NCBI GenBank assembly: GCA_963210315.1
Contig: OY723306.1
Location: forward strand, 868,001 to 932,000
Source: Rhynchopus euleeides
Lineage: Eukaryota > Euglenozoa > Diplonemea > Diplonemida > Diplonemidae
Length of the DNA stretch: 64,000 nt
Direction of reading: 5' to 3'
Each line of letters begins with the position of its first letter. Position 1 is the stretch's first letter. The notes beneath the pieces were generated by a model. The model searched no databases and was not told where the DNA came from. It was given only the letters and a program-made list of their open reading frames with translations. A program made the translations under genes and the position numbers. This document shows, piece by piece, positions 38,828-49,880 of the stretch.

Positions 38828-41800
38828 GGGAGTGAAGTTAGCGCGACCACTGTGCCCGTTGCGCTTCATTTTTTTTCGCCCCACACCCACACACACCCCT
38901 CGCTGCGCACGAGGGGTTCTGAGCTGCGTTTTTCACTTTTTTTTCTCTCTCTCTTTCTCCGTTTCGTTCTCCGTTCTCTCTCTCTCTCTCTCTCTCCATG
39001 GATCCCCTGCACGCCCATATGGACTTTTCATTTGTCCCCACCCCCCCTCCGCACCCACGCAACACGCAACACGCACACACCTGCTCACACTCACGTCTCC
39101 ACCCCACCTGCCCCCTGAGGTAAGGAGAGGACAGAGCAAGACACGCAGTGGTCGGGAGTGAGGAGGTCCTGCTCGAAAGTGTGGAACAAGTGACGAAGTG
39201 AGTCTGTGGAATATTTTAGGTGCCAGCCCTGGCACGGGTGAGATACGGGGTGGGGGTGGTGGGAGGGCGGGGGAGCGGTGTGGCATTTGAGTGTGTGGAA
39301 AATTGTAGGCGTAAGAGAAAGGTGCCCTCTCGGTCTGTTGTACACCGCGGAAAGAGATGGGTTCGCATGCCTGCACCTTTGGTGAGCCTATAGCCGATTT
39401 ACTTATGCCTTGCATGCTGGCAGCCTGGAACTGGCCCCAGCCCCTGCATTTGCGTATGTTGTTGGCACCTGGCCTGTGAGAAGAGATTTCCAGCAGAGCT
39501 GCTCAAAGGATGATAAAATACAAAAAAATGTACTGTCAGGACAGTGCCCCCCCTCCCTCCTCCCCACCCCGTCCCCCACCCTCGAAAAGATAACCACGTA
39601 CACAGCACACACCCATGATTATGGACACGCATGGTATGGCAATGGCACCTCATCCACTCTCGTATGACGACAAGGTGCGGAATATCCCCAGAAGAGAGGT
39701 GCATCAGAAGAACCACGCAACCGTTCCCCACCCCACCCCCACCCCCCCTATTGCTGGGTGGGGGTGGGGGGTTGGGTTAAGGAGGTTTTGAGAAAAGTTG
39801 GGGGCCAATGTGATGTATGTTGGCAATTCCCCCCTTCCCCCCCCCCCCCCCCCCCATCCCACCCCACACCCCCCCCCCCCCAAGAAACTCCATTGTGTAG
39901 ATCCGTTGTTGCTTCAGTAATTATTTTTCTCATCCCCCCTCCCATTCGCCCCACCCCGACCCCCTACCCCCTAGCCCCCCACCCCCCACTTCGCCTGACC
40001 CTCGACCCCCCCCCCTACCCCGGTTTCGGACGCTGCCAGTAAGCCTGAGTGAAGGGGAGATCGTCTTTACGACGTTACTGTTCTCGGCATAAAATTCCCT
40101 CTGACACCCCTGTTTCGCGGGGTAAACACACGCCATGACATGATTCGTATACTGAATGCAGTGGGGGGAGAGAGAAGGGATGTGCAAATAGTCTTTTCTT
40201 TCACGGGGCTGTTCGCATTTCTTTAAGTGTATGAGAGAGAGAGCGGGAGGGGAATCCCTCTGTGGCACAGATTTGGGGTTGTGCGTGCCATGTGCCTTCT
40301 GATATATTTTTTGTTGTGTGGGGATGTGTGGGTTTTGTGCGATCAAACGAAACTTATCTTTTCCACCATCGCCCCGACACGCGTGCCGCCGCCCGCCCCC
40401 AACCGCCCCCTCCTGTTGATGTCTTCTCTCTGAGGGAGCCTTCGTTGGTCGTTATTCTTCGTCAAATCTTCGTAAAAGTTTCCAGCTATTTCAACAGAAA
40501 ATACACCCAAACGCACTGACGACCACCCTGTAGCGATCACCTCTCCCTCAATCTCTATTTCTCTCTAGGGGAGGGGGGGGGGAGGGGGGGGGGGTTCTTC
40601 GCCACCGGCAAGTTTTCGGCACAATAAAAACTTCGGCGATTTTCCACCTACCGCAAAGGGAATTTACCAAAAAAAAGCAATTGTGCCGTTTCTCGGCACT
40701 CCCCAGCGAAGCCCCTCCGCCCTCTCTTTCTCTCTGCCTCTCTGTCACTCTGCCACCCCCTTCTGCACCCTATTTCGTTCTCTCTCGCACCAACGACAGA
40801 TCCTGTTCGAAACCAGCGGTTGCCTCGCCGTGAGAGTGTAAGGGAAAAGAGATCGCGCAACCACGTCGTCATCTTTTCTATGTTTAGTGTAGGTCGTCGG
40901 GGAATGGGTTGGTGGTGCACTGCCTCTGCACGGCGCGCACAACCCACACACGGCGCGGTAGTCCCGTTTAGTCCTGTCCGGGACTATCCGGCTAATCCCC
41001 GGACTGCCGCGTCGTGCACGACAGCTGCCCCCCCCCCCCCCCCTTGCGCACACTGCTCCTCCAGCCGTGTCCTCTCGAAAAAGGCACGCATGCGACATCC
41101 GCCGGTTCCCAATGAGCTAAAACAGCCTCCTCAAGCGCCCACACCTGTCTAAGTTTGTTTGTTCCATTTTTTGACCGCTCTTTGTCTTGGGCTCGCAAAG
41201 AGGGTCGTGAGGCCCTGAAACCTTCCCACCCCACCCCACCTCCTCACACACCCCCCCTCGCCCCATGCGCGTTCTGGCCACCCCATGCAGCCCCTTTTTT
41301 TCTGGCACTGCCCTTTGCTGTTGATGCCAAGAAGAACTACCCCCCCCCCTTTTACCCCCCACCCCCCCTTTCTTTGGTTGGCCATCGATGACCGCCGCAT
41401 TGCCAAAGCCCAGTCACCCACCCCTCTTCCCCCCCCCCCCCCCCGCCCCCTCCAGGACCCCAAGGAACAGGGGAGGAGGTGGGATGGAGGGCAGCGTACA
41501 GTGGAGACTTGGGGGAGGGTGGGCGGCACGTGATGACATGGTGGGGATTGCACCAAGAGTGCAGGTGTGTGAACACCAAAAAAAAGGGGTGACCGTGTGT
41601 GAGTGTGTGCACACCCAGGTAGGTTTCTCCACAATAAACACAACGTCCGTGCCTGTGGGACGGAGTTCGGTGGAGTTGTGTGTGGGGATACCACCAGGGT
41701 TCGCTTGGTGCGATCTACCTTAAAACAAAGGAAAGCTTAACGTGGCCTGCGGGGAGGGGGTGGGGTTGCGTGATTCTGTTTGCGGTTTCCCTGGCGGTCC

Positions 41801-42361
41801 TCTTGTGACGCGTTGTAGTCCTGAATCTCTGCACGCCACGGCGGGGGGCGGCAAACCCAACGAAGGGGGAGATATATATTCTATAAAATAGGGCGGTGAT
41901 GCAAATATCGGCAGGGGGTGGGCGTGGCCAATTCGAGGAAGCACAGGATGGGCCGCCTATATAAAAGTGTTTTGAACAGGATAGGGAGTGGCTTGGTGGG
42001 GTGGGGCAGGGGGGGGGGTAAAGTCCAGCTCCCCCCCTTTTTTAAAAAACACAACGGTGCCAAACAAAAGCGCCCCCAAAAAACGCCACACCGTGAGGCG
42101 ACGGCATCGCCACAACTGATCTGTCTAATGCCCCATTGTGTCTGATGGGGACAAAGTTTTTCTGCGATAGACGTGCGTTTTTTAAGAACCCGCCTCTCCC
42201 ACCCTTCCCCATCCCAACCCCCCCCCCCCCCTCCCGCCAAAGAAAGCATCCGACGCCGTTCGGCATTGTTATTTGTTGAACGGTTGTTGTAAAGTGAACA
42301 CACACAGCCACAGCCACAGCCACAGCACACTCACTCCCCTGCAGGGCCCGGGGGCAGCACC
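38828..42361. other. long low-complexity intergenic region
   Basis: No gene is supported across 3.5 kb. It has a (CT)n tract at about 38976-38998, very long C runs (39838-39855, 39878-39892, 41029-41043, 41432-41444) and G runs (near 40568 and 40584). Short ORFs here follow the homopolymers and have no family features. The 3' end holds the promoter of the gene at 42362. Confidence 0.5.
41953..41966 (+). promoter_or_regulatory. candidate TATA element
   Basis: GCCGCCTATATAAAAG is a near-consensus TATA box in a GC-rich setting, about 400 bp before the ATG at 42362. A second AT-rich site (ATATATATTCTATAAAAT) lies about 80 bp further upstream. The assignment rests on motif and position only. Confidence 0.3.
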
Positions 42362-43954
42362 ATGCCGAGGCGGGACGAGGCGGTGGACACCCGCAGCAGT
42401 GAGCCCCTCAGTGGGTGGGGTATCGAGGAAACAGTCGCGCGACGACGGGACGGCCCGTCGCGACGGTACACAGGGGAACCCACTGGCGGCGTGGGGCATC
42501 AGGCCGCACGTGTCGGTTCGGGGAAACCACGTTCAAGGTATGCGGTTGCAGCTCTCAGGTGATTTTGCCTTTGGGTGGGATGATATGCACCAAGCCATTG
42601 TTTGCGCCAAAAAAAATACGCACCAATCGTTGCGAGGCAAACCTTGCATTATCAATCGGACCTACCCAACCCCACCCCCCACCCTCACAGGGATGCCTCG
42701 CGCGGGCCGCTGCCAGTGCCTTTGCACGAGGAGCGGACAACCGAGGCGACACGGCGCCTCATCAAAGAGACGCATTCGCTGGTGATGAACCTCGACAAGC
42801 AGCTGCGCGAGAACTGCGACACGGCGCGGCGGCGGTACAGGCAGAGGGCCGCGTCGTTCGTCTTCACCCCACTCCACACCTGCGGGTCTGGCGGGAAGAC
42901 GTCATGCCTTGCCTGCAACAACGCCATGGACCTGGGGCGGCGGCGGACTGCAGTGAAGCGCCACCCCCCCGTCAGGAAGCCCTCCGGGCGGCGGACAGCC
43001 GTGCCCCAGACGGACGCGGCAGAGGCCACAGCCACCGCCGGGCGGCGCAGGACAAAACGCGCCGACTCCACCATCTCACGCACCTCCGCGCCCGTCGCCT
43101 CCGTCGACCCCTCCGTCGCCCGGGAGTTCGAGCCCAGGCCCAGGGCAGGGGCATACGACATCGCAGCAACACACCACGTCGGGTTCAAACGACCCAGCCC
43201 GCCCGCCACCCCTCCCTCCCACGAGCCTGAGAGCGGGGGCGCCTATGCGGTTGGCAACCTCCACCCCGCACACGACAGCGACGGTGTCTACGCCATGGGG
43301 GGCGTGCCTGCCGAAGGCCCTGGTGCCGAGGCTGTCTCCGAGCCGACAGACGACGACGCCATGCTGGGCATGGCACAGTCACTGAGCTCAGACCGGCCCA
43401 ACCACACCCGCGTCTACATCGCAGAGGCAGGGCCTGCACGCGCATCGCATCAAGGCGCTGGAAGCACCTCTGTGTCTGGGCATGGCACTTCCTCGGAAGC
43501 GTTCGGCCCGCCTGATGCGGGAGGCGACCCACACCGAATCACAGGGTACGGCACGATGGTGGAGGCGAGCGTGCAGACGGACATGGTGCGGGTGGAGGCA
43601 CTCGAGGTGTTGGACGCCGAGGAGCCGGACAGGGTCCGTGCGGAGGCGCTGGAGGGGGAGGAGACGGAGGAGAGCGAAGGGGCAAACGATGTGTACCACC
43701 CTGTGTACCACGACGGCATGCAATACCACCCTGGGGGCCATCCCGCGTATTACCCGCAGCACGTGCCTGCGGGGTATCCTGTGTACACGCATCCGGCTTA
43801 TCCACCGCAGCCTTATGGGGTGTTCCAACCGTATCACCCGCAGGAGTCATTACCCTACCACCCGCCTGCCGAGTATCCACGGCTGCCCGAGCAAGACACC
43901 GGTTTTGTGCAGGAGTGGGTCCGAACCCAAAACCCTGCCGAAGGGCATCGCTGA
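42362..43954 (+). CDS. unrecognised protein with Tyr/Pro/His-rich tail, two exons
   Basis: Exons 42362-42537 and 42691-43954 joined in phase 2 give 479 residues. The intron is 153 nt, donor GTATGC, acceptor CTCACAG. Exon 1 encodes an Arg-rich polar segment. Exon 2 begins with a helical stretch (RTTEATRRLIKETHSLVMN) and a Cys pair set in FTPLHTCGSGGKTSCLACN. This is followed by a long Ala/Pro/Asp-rich region and a C-terminal 75 residues dominated by Tyr, Pro and His (YYPQHVPAGYPVYTHPAYPP). The tail resembles disordered low-complexity domains that promote condensates, but that role is inference. I do not recognise a family. It is the one convincing host gene inside the repeat island, supported by splice signals and sustained coding bias. 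Confidence 0.7.
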
Positions 43955-44015
43955 GAGAACGGCATCTCAGGGAGGGAGAGGGAAGAAGGGACGCACCGGT
44001 TAATTTCGTTACCCC

Positions 44016-44114
44016 CCTGGGACCCCCCGCCACGTGTTTAGGCTCTCCCATGGAGGCCATTTTCGTCCAAAGGGGGGTCGGGGGGGGGGGGGGCTAAGCA
44101 CGGGAAGTCCCAGG
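44016..44114. mobile_element. short relative of the TA-flanked MITE
   Basis: The left end CCTGGGACCCCCCGCCACGT and right end ACGGGAAGTCCCAGG repeat the termini of the element at 35403-35766, with GTGTTTAGG near the left and CTAAGCAC near the right. It is only 99 bp long and its ends have diverged, so it is probably an older, internally deleted member. Confidence 0.6.
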
Positions 44115-44420
44115 TGCAGGGGGATTCACACTTAAAGCATACGAGGGAGGAGGGAGATGATGGAGGGGAGAGGCGGGTCATCCCCCCTGGGAAAAGGGTT
44201 GTTTGCATGCTCTGGCATGAGAAGGAGTGCGGAAGTGGGGGAGTTAAAGGTTGTGCGCAATTCCGCTGCGCTGGACGTCTCAGGACGTGCGCCAAGCTTT
44301 GGGATGGATCATTAGATGATGACGTGTGTGTCTGTCGGGGAAGGGGGGGAGGGGGGATAGCGTGTGTGTGAGTGAGTGTACCCGCCTTTTTTTTTGGAGA
44401 GGGGATTTATTTTCTTTCCC

Positions 44421-46429
44421 ACATACATCGGGCGTTATTGCGTTACCAGTAACGGTAATACCGTTATTTTTTCGGTAAAATAACTTACCGTTAATAACGT
44501 TCCAGAACGGCCGAATAACGTTATCCGAAAATCGGTAACGTTATTTTTCCGCGTTATACCGTTATCGATAACGGTAATACCGTTATTACCGTTATCAGGA
44601 ACGGTAATAACGTTATCGGTAACGTTATTACCGTTATTACCGTTATCGGTAACGGTAATACCGTTATCGGTAACGTTATTACCGTTATTACCGGTAATAC
44701 CGCGTTATTTTCGGTATTTTTGGGCAACTTCTATAGGGGGACCCTTTTCGAATTTTTTTTTCGGGGTGGCCAGAATGGGCTGTTTTAGGCTATTTGAGGC
44801 CATTTTCGAGCAAATTTTTGGGTTTAGAGCCACGCAAAGGGTCTAAAATGGGCATGCCAATCTCAAAAAATGCTCAAAATTCCGAGAGATTTCAGATTTT
44901 TCGAATTTTTTGACCGAGAAAATTCTGACCCCAAAATGTGGTCCTTGTGGTCTGGAACTGTCCGTTGTCGAAGGAATTGGTGAAAAAATCGTGATTTTTG
45001 GCCTCTGGATCACCCATGCCGTCCCAAAAATCAAGCAAAAGAGGTTTGGTAGGTGCATTTTTGGGTGAACATGAGCCATTGTGCCAACCTGCTTGATTTC
45101 ACCCGAAAATTGGAATCCGTTGAATATGGTTTCTGATGAAAATGTGAAAATTTTCGACCTTCTTCGCAGTTTTTGCCACTTCCTTGCCCCATCTTTCCCA
45201 CCCAAAATCGAAGTACCGTGAATGGTGTTGTTGAAAGGTCCAAATTGCGTTGGTTGTGCGTAGTTCTGCCGAAATCGTGCACACGTTGTGCATAGTGCAT
45301 GTGTAACGCCATTTGCGACCAAAATGTAAATTTCCTGCACCCGAGCGTTGACGCTTCCACACACCCTTACAAACCCACTTGCCTGATGAAGGGGGTGGTG
45401 TGTAGAGCACGTTTGGCAGGGCTGAATGACACTTTCCGCGCGAAGGTCGTGTGCGTAATTAAAAAACGGTCCGAGGGCCGGAGGCCCGAGGCCTTTTTTT
45501 ACCTGCACGAGGGTGCAATTGAGGCCGATACGGGGTGCAGATGATGGTTTCTTGCACAACCCAGTCATGTTTTGCACATCACGACGAACTCGGAAATTCC
45601 TCATATTTGCACTCCAGGTCTCATATTTGCACTGGTGCAAATATGGGACCTGGAGTGCGTGCAAATAATGACTGGGGGGTGCAAGAAAGTTCAAATTGCG
45701 TAGTTCCTGCGTACTTCGTGCGTAGCCCGAGCGTACTTTGGGTAGTTCGTGCGTATATTGTGCGAAGCGTCTTTGACAGCACCAGTAACGGACTTTTGGA
45801 ACGTAACTATTTTAGAACGGACCGGGAAAAAATGGGCACGTCGCTACTTCGCGCTACTTCGTCGCTCGTAACGAGTAAAAATATCAGGTGGTTTATACAC
45901 CGCCAATGTGAGGTGTGCGGGTGTATTCCTGAAGGATTCACTTCTGCGTCCACACTGAGTGATTTTGGAGTGATTTTCACTCCAAATTTCACTCCAGGAA
46001 CATTGGATGCTGCAAGGTTGCAGGGGTTTCTGCAGTATTTGCCTTGAAAAAGCCAAAAAACATGATTTTTTCACGAAACTCGACATGTCCGTGCGTTATT
46101 ATCCAAAAAATGGTCCCAGGGGGGTATTCTGGAGCCATCTCCACCAAAAACTACACCATCCGCCCGCAAAATTGTCCGAATAACGCAAGTTTTCATGAAA
46201 ATAACGGAAAAATAACGCGTTATTTTAGGAGAAAACGTTTTCCAATTTTTTGACATCACGGAGTGGCCCCCTGGAGTGATATTTTACCCAAGAAAATTCT
46301 TTTAGGGGGGGTAGGGACCCGAGTTTCGGGTCAGATTCACCGGGAAATGCTGCCTTTTTTGGGGTCAAAAAATAACGCAAAAATAACGTTATTACCGTTA
46401 CTGGTAACGGAATAACGCCCAATGTATGT
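44421..46429. mobile_element. 2.0-kb element with TAACG palindrome termini
   Basis: The left end ACATACATCGGGCGTTATTG and the reverse complement of the right end (ACATACATTGGGCGTTATTC) match over about 50 bp, continuing CGTTACCAGTAACGGTAATA. The 4 bp TCCC flank both sides (44417-44420 and 46430-46433). The left 300 bp is a dense array of GTTATTACCG, TAACGTTA and TTACCGTTATCGGTAACGG palindromes. The interior is AT-richer than the host and has no convincing protein: the long minus-strand frame at 44843-45694 lacks any family feature. A non-autonomous DNA element is the simplest reading. Confidence 0.85.
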
Positions 46430-46433
46430 TCCC

Positions 46434-46761
46434 ATCAAAAAAAGACTGCCCCCCCCCTCCCACACCCCCACCCCACCCACTCCTTCCCGGACACAGCTTT
46501 TGCATAACGAGTGGAGGGTGATCAACTCTATGATTCACTTCTCTTCTACTTCACTACCTCCCCACACCCCTTCCCCCCTCCACCAACTGCCCATTCGAAC
46601 CACTGGAGTGCAGAAGGCATCGAGCGTAGCCCCCCCCCAAGCTCTCTGCTGCGATCTCCACTGCTGCCACACGCTTTGTAGTCTGCTGCGTCAGGCAGCG
46701 CGCGTCTCGCGCGGGCGTTCTGATCATGACTCATCACCGCTGTTGTCAAAAAAAAAAGAAC
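46434..46761. other. noncoding spacer between elements
   Basis: C-rich sequence with no ORF or repeat terminus that I can recognise. A poly-A stretch lies near 46748. Confidence 0.4.
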
Positions 46762-47776
46762 ATTAATTTTGGTGCCCCTGATTTACCCCTTTTTCACTAC
46801 GCACAAACTACGCAATCTGGGGGGGGGGTCTCGCTTTTTGGTCCCCCCCCAGTTTTTTTTGGTCCCCCTTTCTGTGTGGCTACTGAGACAGGACTGGAGG
46901 CACTGCGCTGACCGAGCAAATTTTTTTTGCCAGAACTCACTATACACCGTACGAAAGAACGCACGACATGTGGGGCGGGACTCCAGAAACACCTGGGCAA
47001 GGTTGCCCCATGCCCAGAAACACCTGAGAAGGAAGTGAGTTCCAGGAGCCGCGTAGAACACCCTCGAGATTGTGAATGATGATACGATCACAGCCTTCAG
47101 GGCGATGCGAGGTGCCACCCTGAAGGTGGCCCTTGACATCAAGGAGAGCGTCGGCCGAGGGGTCGACGAAAAGCTGAAGAAGGCGCTACTGGCACTGGAT
47201 CCCGCGGGGTATACGGAGGTCACCGCCACACAGGCAACCTCCGCTGACAACGTCCAGGAGACGTTATCCGAGGGGATCACAACGGCACTAGAGATCTGTG
47301 TCACGGGATCCAGGCGCCCACTCTCCCTCGACGGTCTGGGGATTGTTGTTGGGTATGGTGTCGTTTCCTGCAGCTGCAAAAAAGCGTAGCAACTGTGCTT
47401 CCTTCTTCCTTAATGATGCGTTGACGCTTCCACCCGGAGGAGCTGAAGCAGGCACCGCTTAATGATGCGTTGATGCTTCCACCCGACGAGCTGAAGCAGG
47501 CACCGCGCCAAAGGGCACCCCCAAAGAGACCTGCAAAGACTGCGTCGAAACCCGCACCGAAGGCTGCCAGCGCTGCAGCACCTGAAGAACCTGCAGCACC
47601 TGCAGCACCTGAAGCGCCTGCACCCTCACTGACCCCGGAACAGCAAGAACTCCTTGAGTTTGGAGTCCCGGCATAGAGACAGAGAATGGCTGAGTAAATC
47701 AAAAAATGAGACCCCCCCCCCCCTTTTCACTACGCACAAACTACGCAATATGGGGTCGTCAGGGGCACCAATTAAT
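46762..47776. mobile_element. 1.0-kb element with inverted ends
   Basis: ATTAATTTTGGTGCCCCTGA at the left matches the inverse of TCAGGGGCACCAATTAAT at the right. Slightly inside, poly-G followed by TCTC on the left mirrors GAGA-type plus poly-C on the right. A 22-bp segment with two TACGCA copies (CTACGCACAAACTACGCA core) lies near both ends in the same direction, which breaks the mirror symmetry. Inside are two protein-like plus-strand fragments: 47075-47389 (ALDIKESVGRGVDEKLKKAL) and 47470-47676 (Pro/Ala/Lys-rich, ending ELLEFGVPA). Neither is recognised. The element type is uncertain. Confidence 0.5.
47412..47511 (+). repeat. direct duplication of about 50 bp
   Basis: TTAATGATGCGTTGACGCTT through GAAGCAGGCACCGC is repeated at once with a few changes (second copy from 47460, TTGATGCTT). 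It lies between the two ORF fragments of the 46.8-47.8 kb element. Confidence 0.8.
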
Positions 47777-47851
47777 ACCACATATGGTGCCCTCTGAAAA
47801 TCGTAGCGGAACACTGCCCCTCCCCTACTATGTGGGGAATTGGGCGTCAAC

Positions 47852-47935
47852 GGGACAGAACGGGTCTGTGCAGTGGCCTAGCTCTCGCAGTGCCTGTGAT
47901 TGTCGATCCCAAAAAAAGAAGAAAAAACACTAATA
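47852..47935 (+). repeat. short A-tailed dispersed repeat, copy 2 (SINE-like)
   Basis: Matches 11502-11590 from GGGACAGAACGGGTCTGTGC to the TCGA near the end of the body, then an A-rich tail. Compared with copy 1 it lacks 3 nt (CCTAGCTC against CCTATAACTC). It lies between two related stretches (47776-47815 and 47931-47972, both with CTCTGAAAA and TCGTAGCGGA), so it may have inserted in an older tandem repeat. Confidence 0.6.
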
Positions 47936-49582
47936 TCACATGTGGTGACCTCTGAAAAATCGTAGCGGAATTCCGTAGGAAGGACGTAGTAAGGACGGAT
48001 ACAAGGGGGCTCTCAAGAGAAACCCCATCAAAAAGGACTGCGTAACCACTACGTAGCACTGAAAAATCTACGTGCGAACTACGTCAATCGGCCTTTTCAG
48101 GGGCACTGACACACTCCCATTAACTGGGGCCTTCGTTCAGGATGTGCAGAAAGGTAGCGTATCAGTTCTCATGCGTTCGTCTCGTTGACTTTCTGTACGA
48201 TGTGGGTCCGCTAATCCAACGCGAGAAAAGTGAGAAAAGGTGACAAAGCTTGACACACAGGCACATCGTGAAGGCCCCCCGCTGATTTTAGAGTGGATGA
48301 TCCGGTCTTGATCTAACAGGCGAGGCGTGGTTTCACTCAGATGTAAAAAAAATATTCCCAAAACCAAGAAAAAAGGGAGGCAGCGCGGCTGGCAGCTCCG
48401 TTGAGCTGTGGGCTGCACTCCTCCAAGAACCCGAAATAATCCAAAAAAACGGCCTCGCCCGCCAAGCAGCCCCAAGCCCAACAACAGGATGTGTGCAGGG
48501 ATTCTGGCTGAAGCCCGCCCTCCAAAACAACTATGGGGCCCTTCGCTCTGTGCCACTGTGTGTCAAACTGTGTCACTTTGCAGCCAGTGTTGAGGCGGTT
48601 CACCATTCCTCACTTCTCTGCATTTCTGAGCGAAGGCCCCTAATGTCAGGAAAAACAGATGCCACTCAAAACGCCCAGAGCGCGCACAGTTACCCTTCTC
48701 CCCTCTCTCGTGACCCCCTTCGGAATTTGCAGGGTGGTGGAGGCCGGCGCTGGGTGTATGTTGGACATGCGCTCTGTAAGCCGACCCCAGCAAAGTGTGT
48801 GTTGCCGCCTTTCGTTTCTTTCGTTGCACTCCATTATTTTTTTTTGTGATTTTTACGAGTTACGGGCGACGAAAAGCGAAAAACGGAGGAAAAAGCCGCA
48901 CGGCTGGCAATTTTAATTCAAAAAAAACTCTGGGTCGGAGGTGGACCTCCGAACTGCTACCTCAACAGGCCCTCAACACAGCCTTTGAGAAAGCAAGTGC
49001 GCGCTCAAAAAAGATTTAGCCGGATTATAGCCTGTAACATTTCCCGCACACAGTTGCTGGACAGGGATGTCTACCATAAAGCGAAATCTGTATGATTATT
49101 CTTTGTTTTCGCAAATGCCTGCCACGGCAGCAATCCAACTGTACGTGGGTGTGGGACGGGGTGAAGAGATTACCTTCAGAGCACGGCAGAAAGCCTTCAC
49201 AAAAAGAAACATTTCAAACGGGCGCATTCGCCCTGAAGATGTTGCTCTCCCCCTGGCCATTGCCTGCAGTACACCGGCGCTTCGTGAAACAGAACAGAGC
49301 GTTGCCCCCCCCCCCCCCCCCCCTAGGCATACTTGTCCCCCCACGGTGGGGGGACCCGAATATGGGGGAAAATATGGGGGGTTTTCTGCGCCAAACCCCC
49401 CAAAAAAATGTGGGGAAAATATGGGGGCCCCCAAAAACCCCCCAGATTCCCCCCATAAAAAATATGGGGGGAATATGGGGGGTTTTTGGGGGTTTTATGG
49501 GGGAATTTTGGTCCAAAATCCAGGGTGTATAGGGGGTGTATAAGGGGAAAATACTAACCCAAAATTTTCTGGGACGAAAATC
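47936..49582. other. repeat-derived noncoding sequence
   Basis: No gene supported. The start has repeated ACTACGT motifs. The stretch 48100-49000 has only weak ORFs. At 49360-49530 there are many direct and inverted copies of AATATGGGGG and GGGGTTTTTGGGG, a sequence able to form hairpins or G-quadruplexes. A C18 run lies at about 49307-49323. Confidence 0.45.
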
Positions 49583-49692
49583 GGGTCCTGGTGGTCTGGA
49601 ACTGTCCACGAAGATAGTCGTGTGAAAATCTCGAGTTTCCGCCCCGAGTTCCCTCATGCGACCCCAAAAATCAAGCAAATGAGGTTTGCCTC
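49583..49692 (+). repeat. dispersed repeat related to 44941-45051
   Basis: Both stretches read GTCCT, GTGGTCTGGAACTGTCC, then about 60 diverged bases, then CCCAAAAATCAAGCAAA and GAGGTTTG. The other copy lies inside the 2.0-kb element at 44421-46429, so this is probably a fragment of a related element. Confidence 0.7.
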
Positions 49693-49760
49693 CAAATCGG
49701 GGTTGTGGGGAGAAAATTGGCCAAATGATGTTCGGGTCGTCTGTTGTGTGAAATTCAAAC

Positions 49761-49872
49761 AAACTCAAGGGGGGCCTTCGCTACCAGGTGTGACTGAGTG
49801 AGAAAAAGTGAGCCACGGCCCACTTCCCCTCACTGACTGACGAGCTGTGACTGGTAGCGAGGGCCCCCAAAT
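49761..49872. mobile_element. 112-bp foldback element with 8-bp flanking repeat
   Basis: GGGGCCTTCGCTACCAG on the left pairs with CTGGTAGCGAGGGCCCC on the right, and further pairing (TGACTGAGTGAG with CTCACTGACTG) makes a long imperfect hairpin. ATTCAAAC flanks it on both sides (49753-49760 and 49873-49880), as expected for an 8-bp target duplication. No coding capacity. Confidence 0.75.
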
Positions 49873-49880
49873 ATTCAAAC

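Noticed and set aside
44843-45694. 283-residue minus-strand ORF in the 2.0-kb palindrome element
   Set aside because: It has no family motif and non-host codon style, and part of it overlaps a noncoding dispersed repeat also found at 49583.
46592-46622. tRNA-like T-loop (GGTTCGAAT on the minus strand)
   Set aside because: The flanking bases cannot form the T stem and no acceptor or anticodon arm can be drawn.
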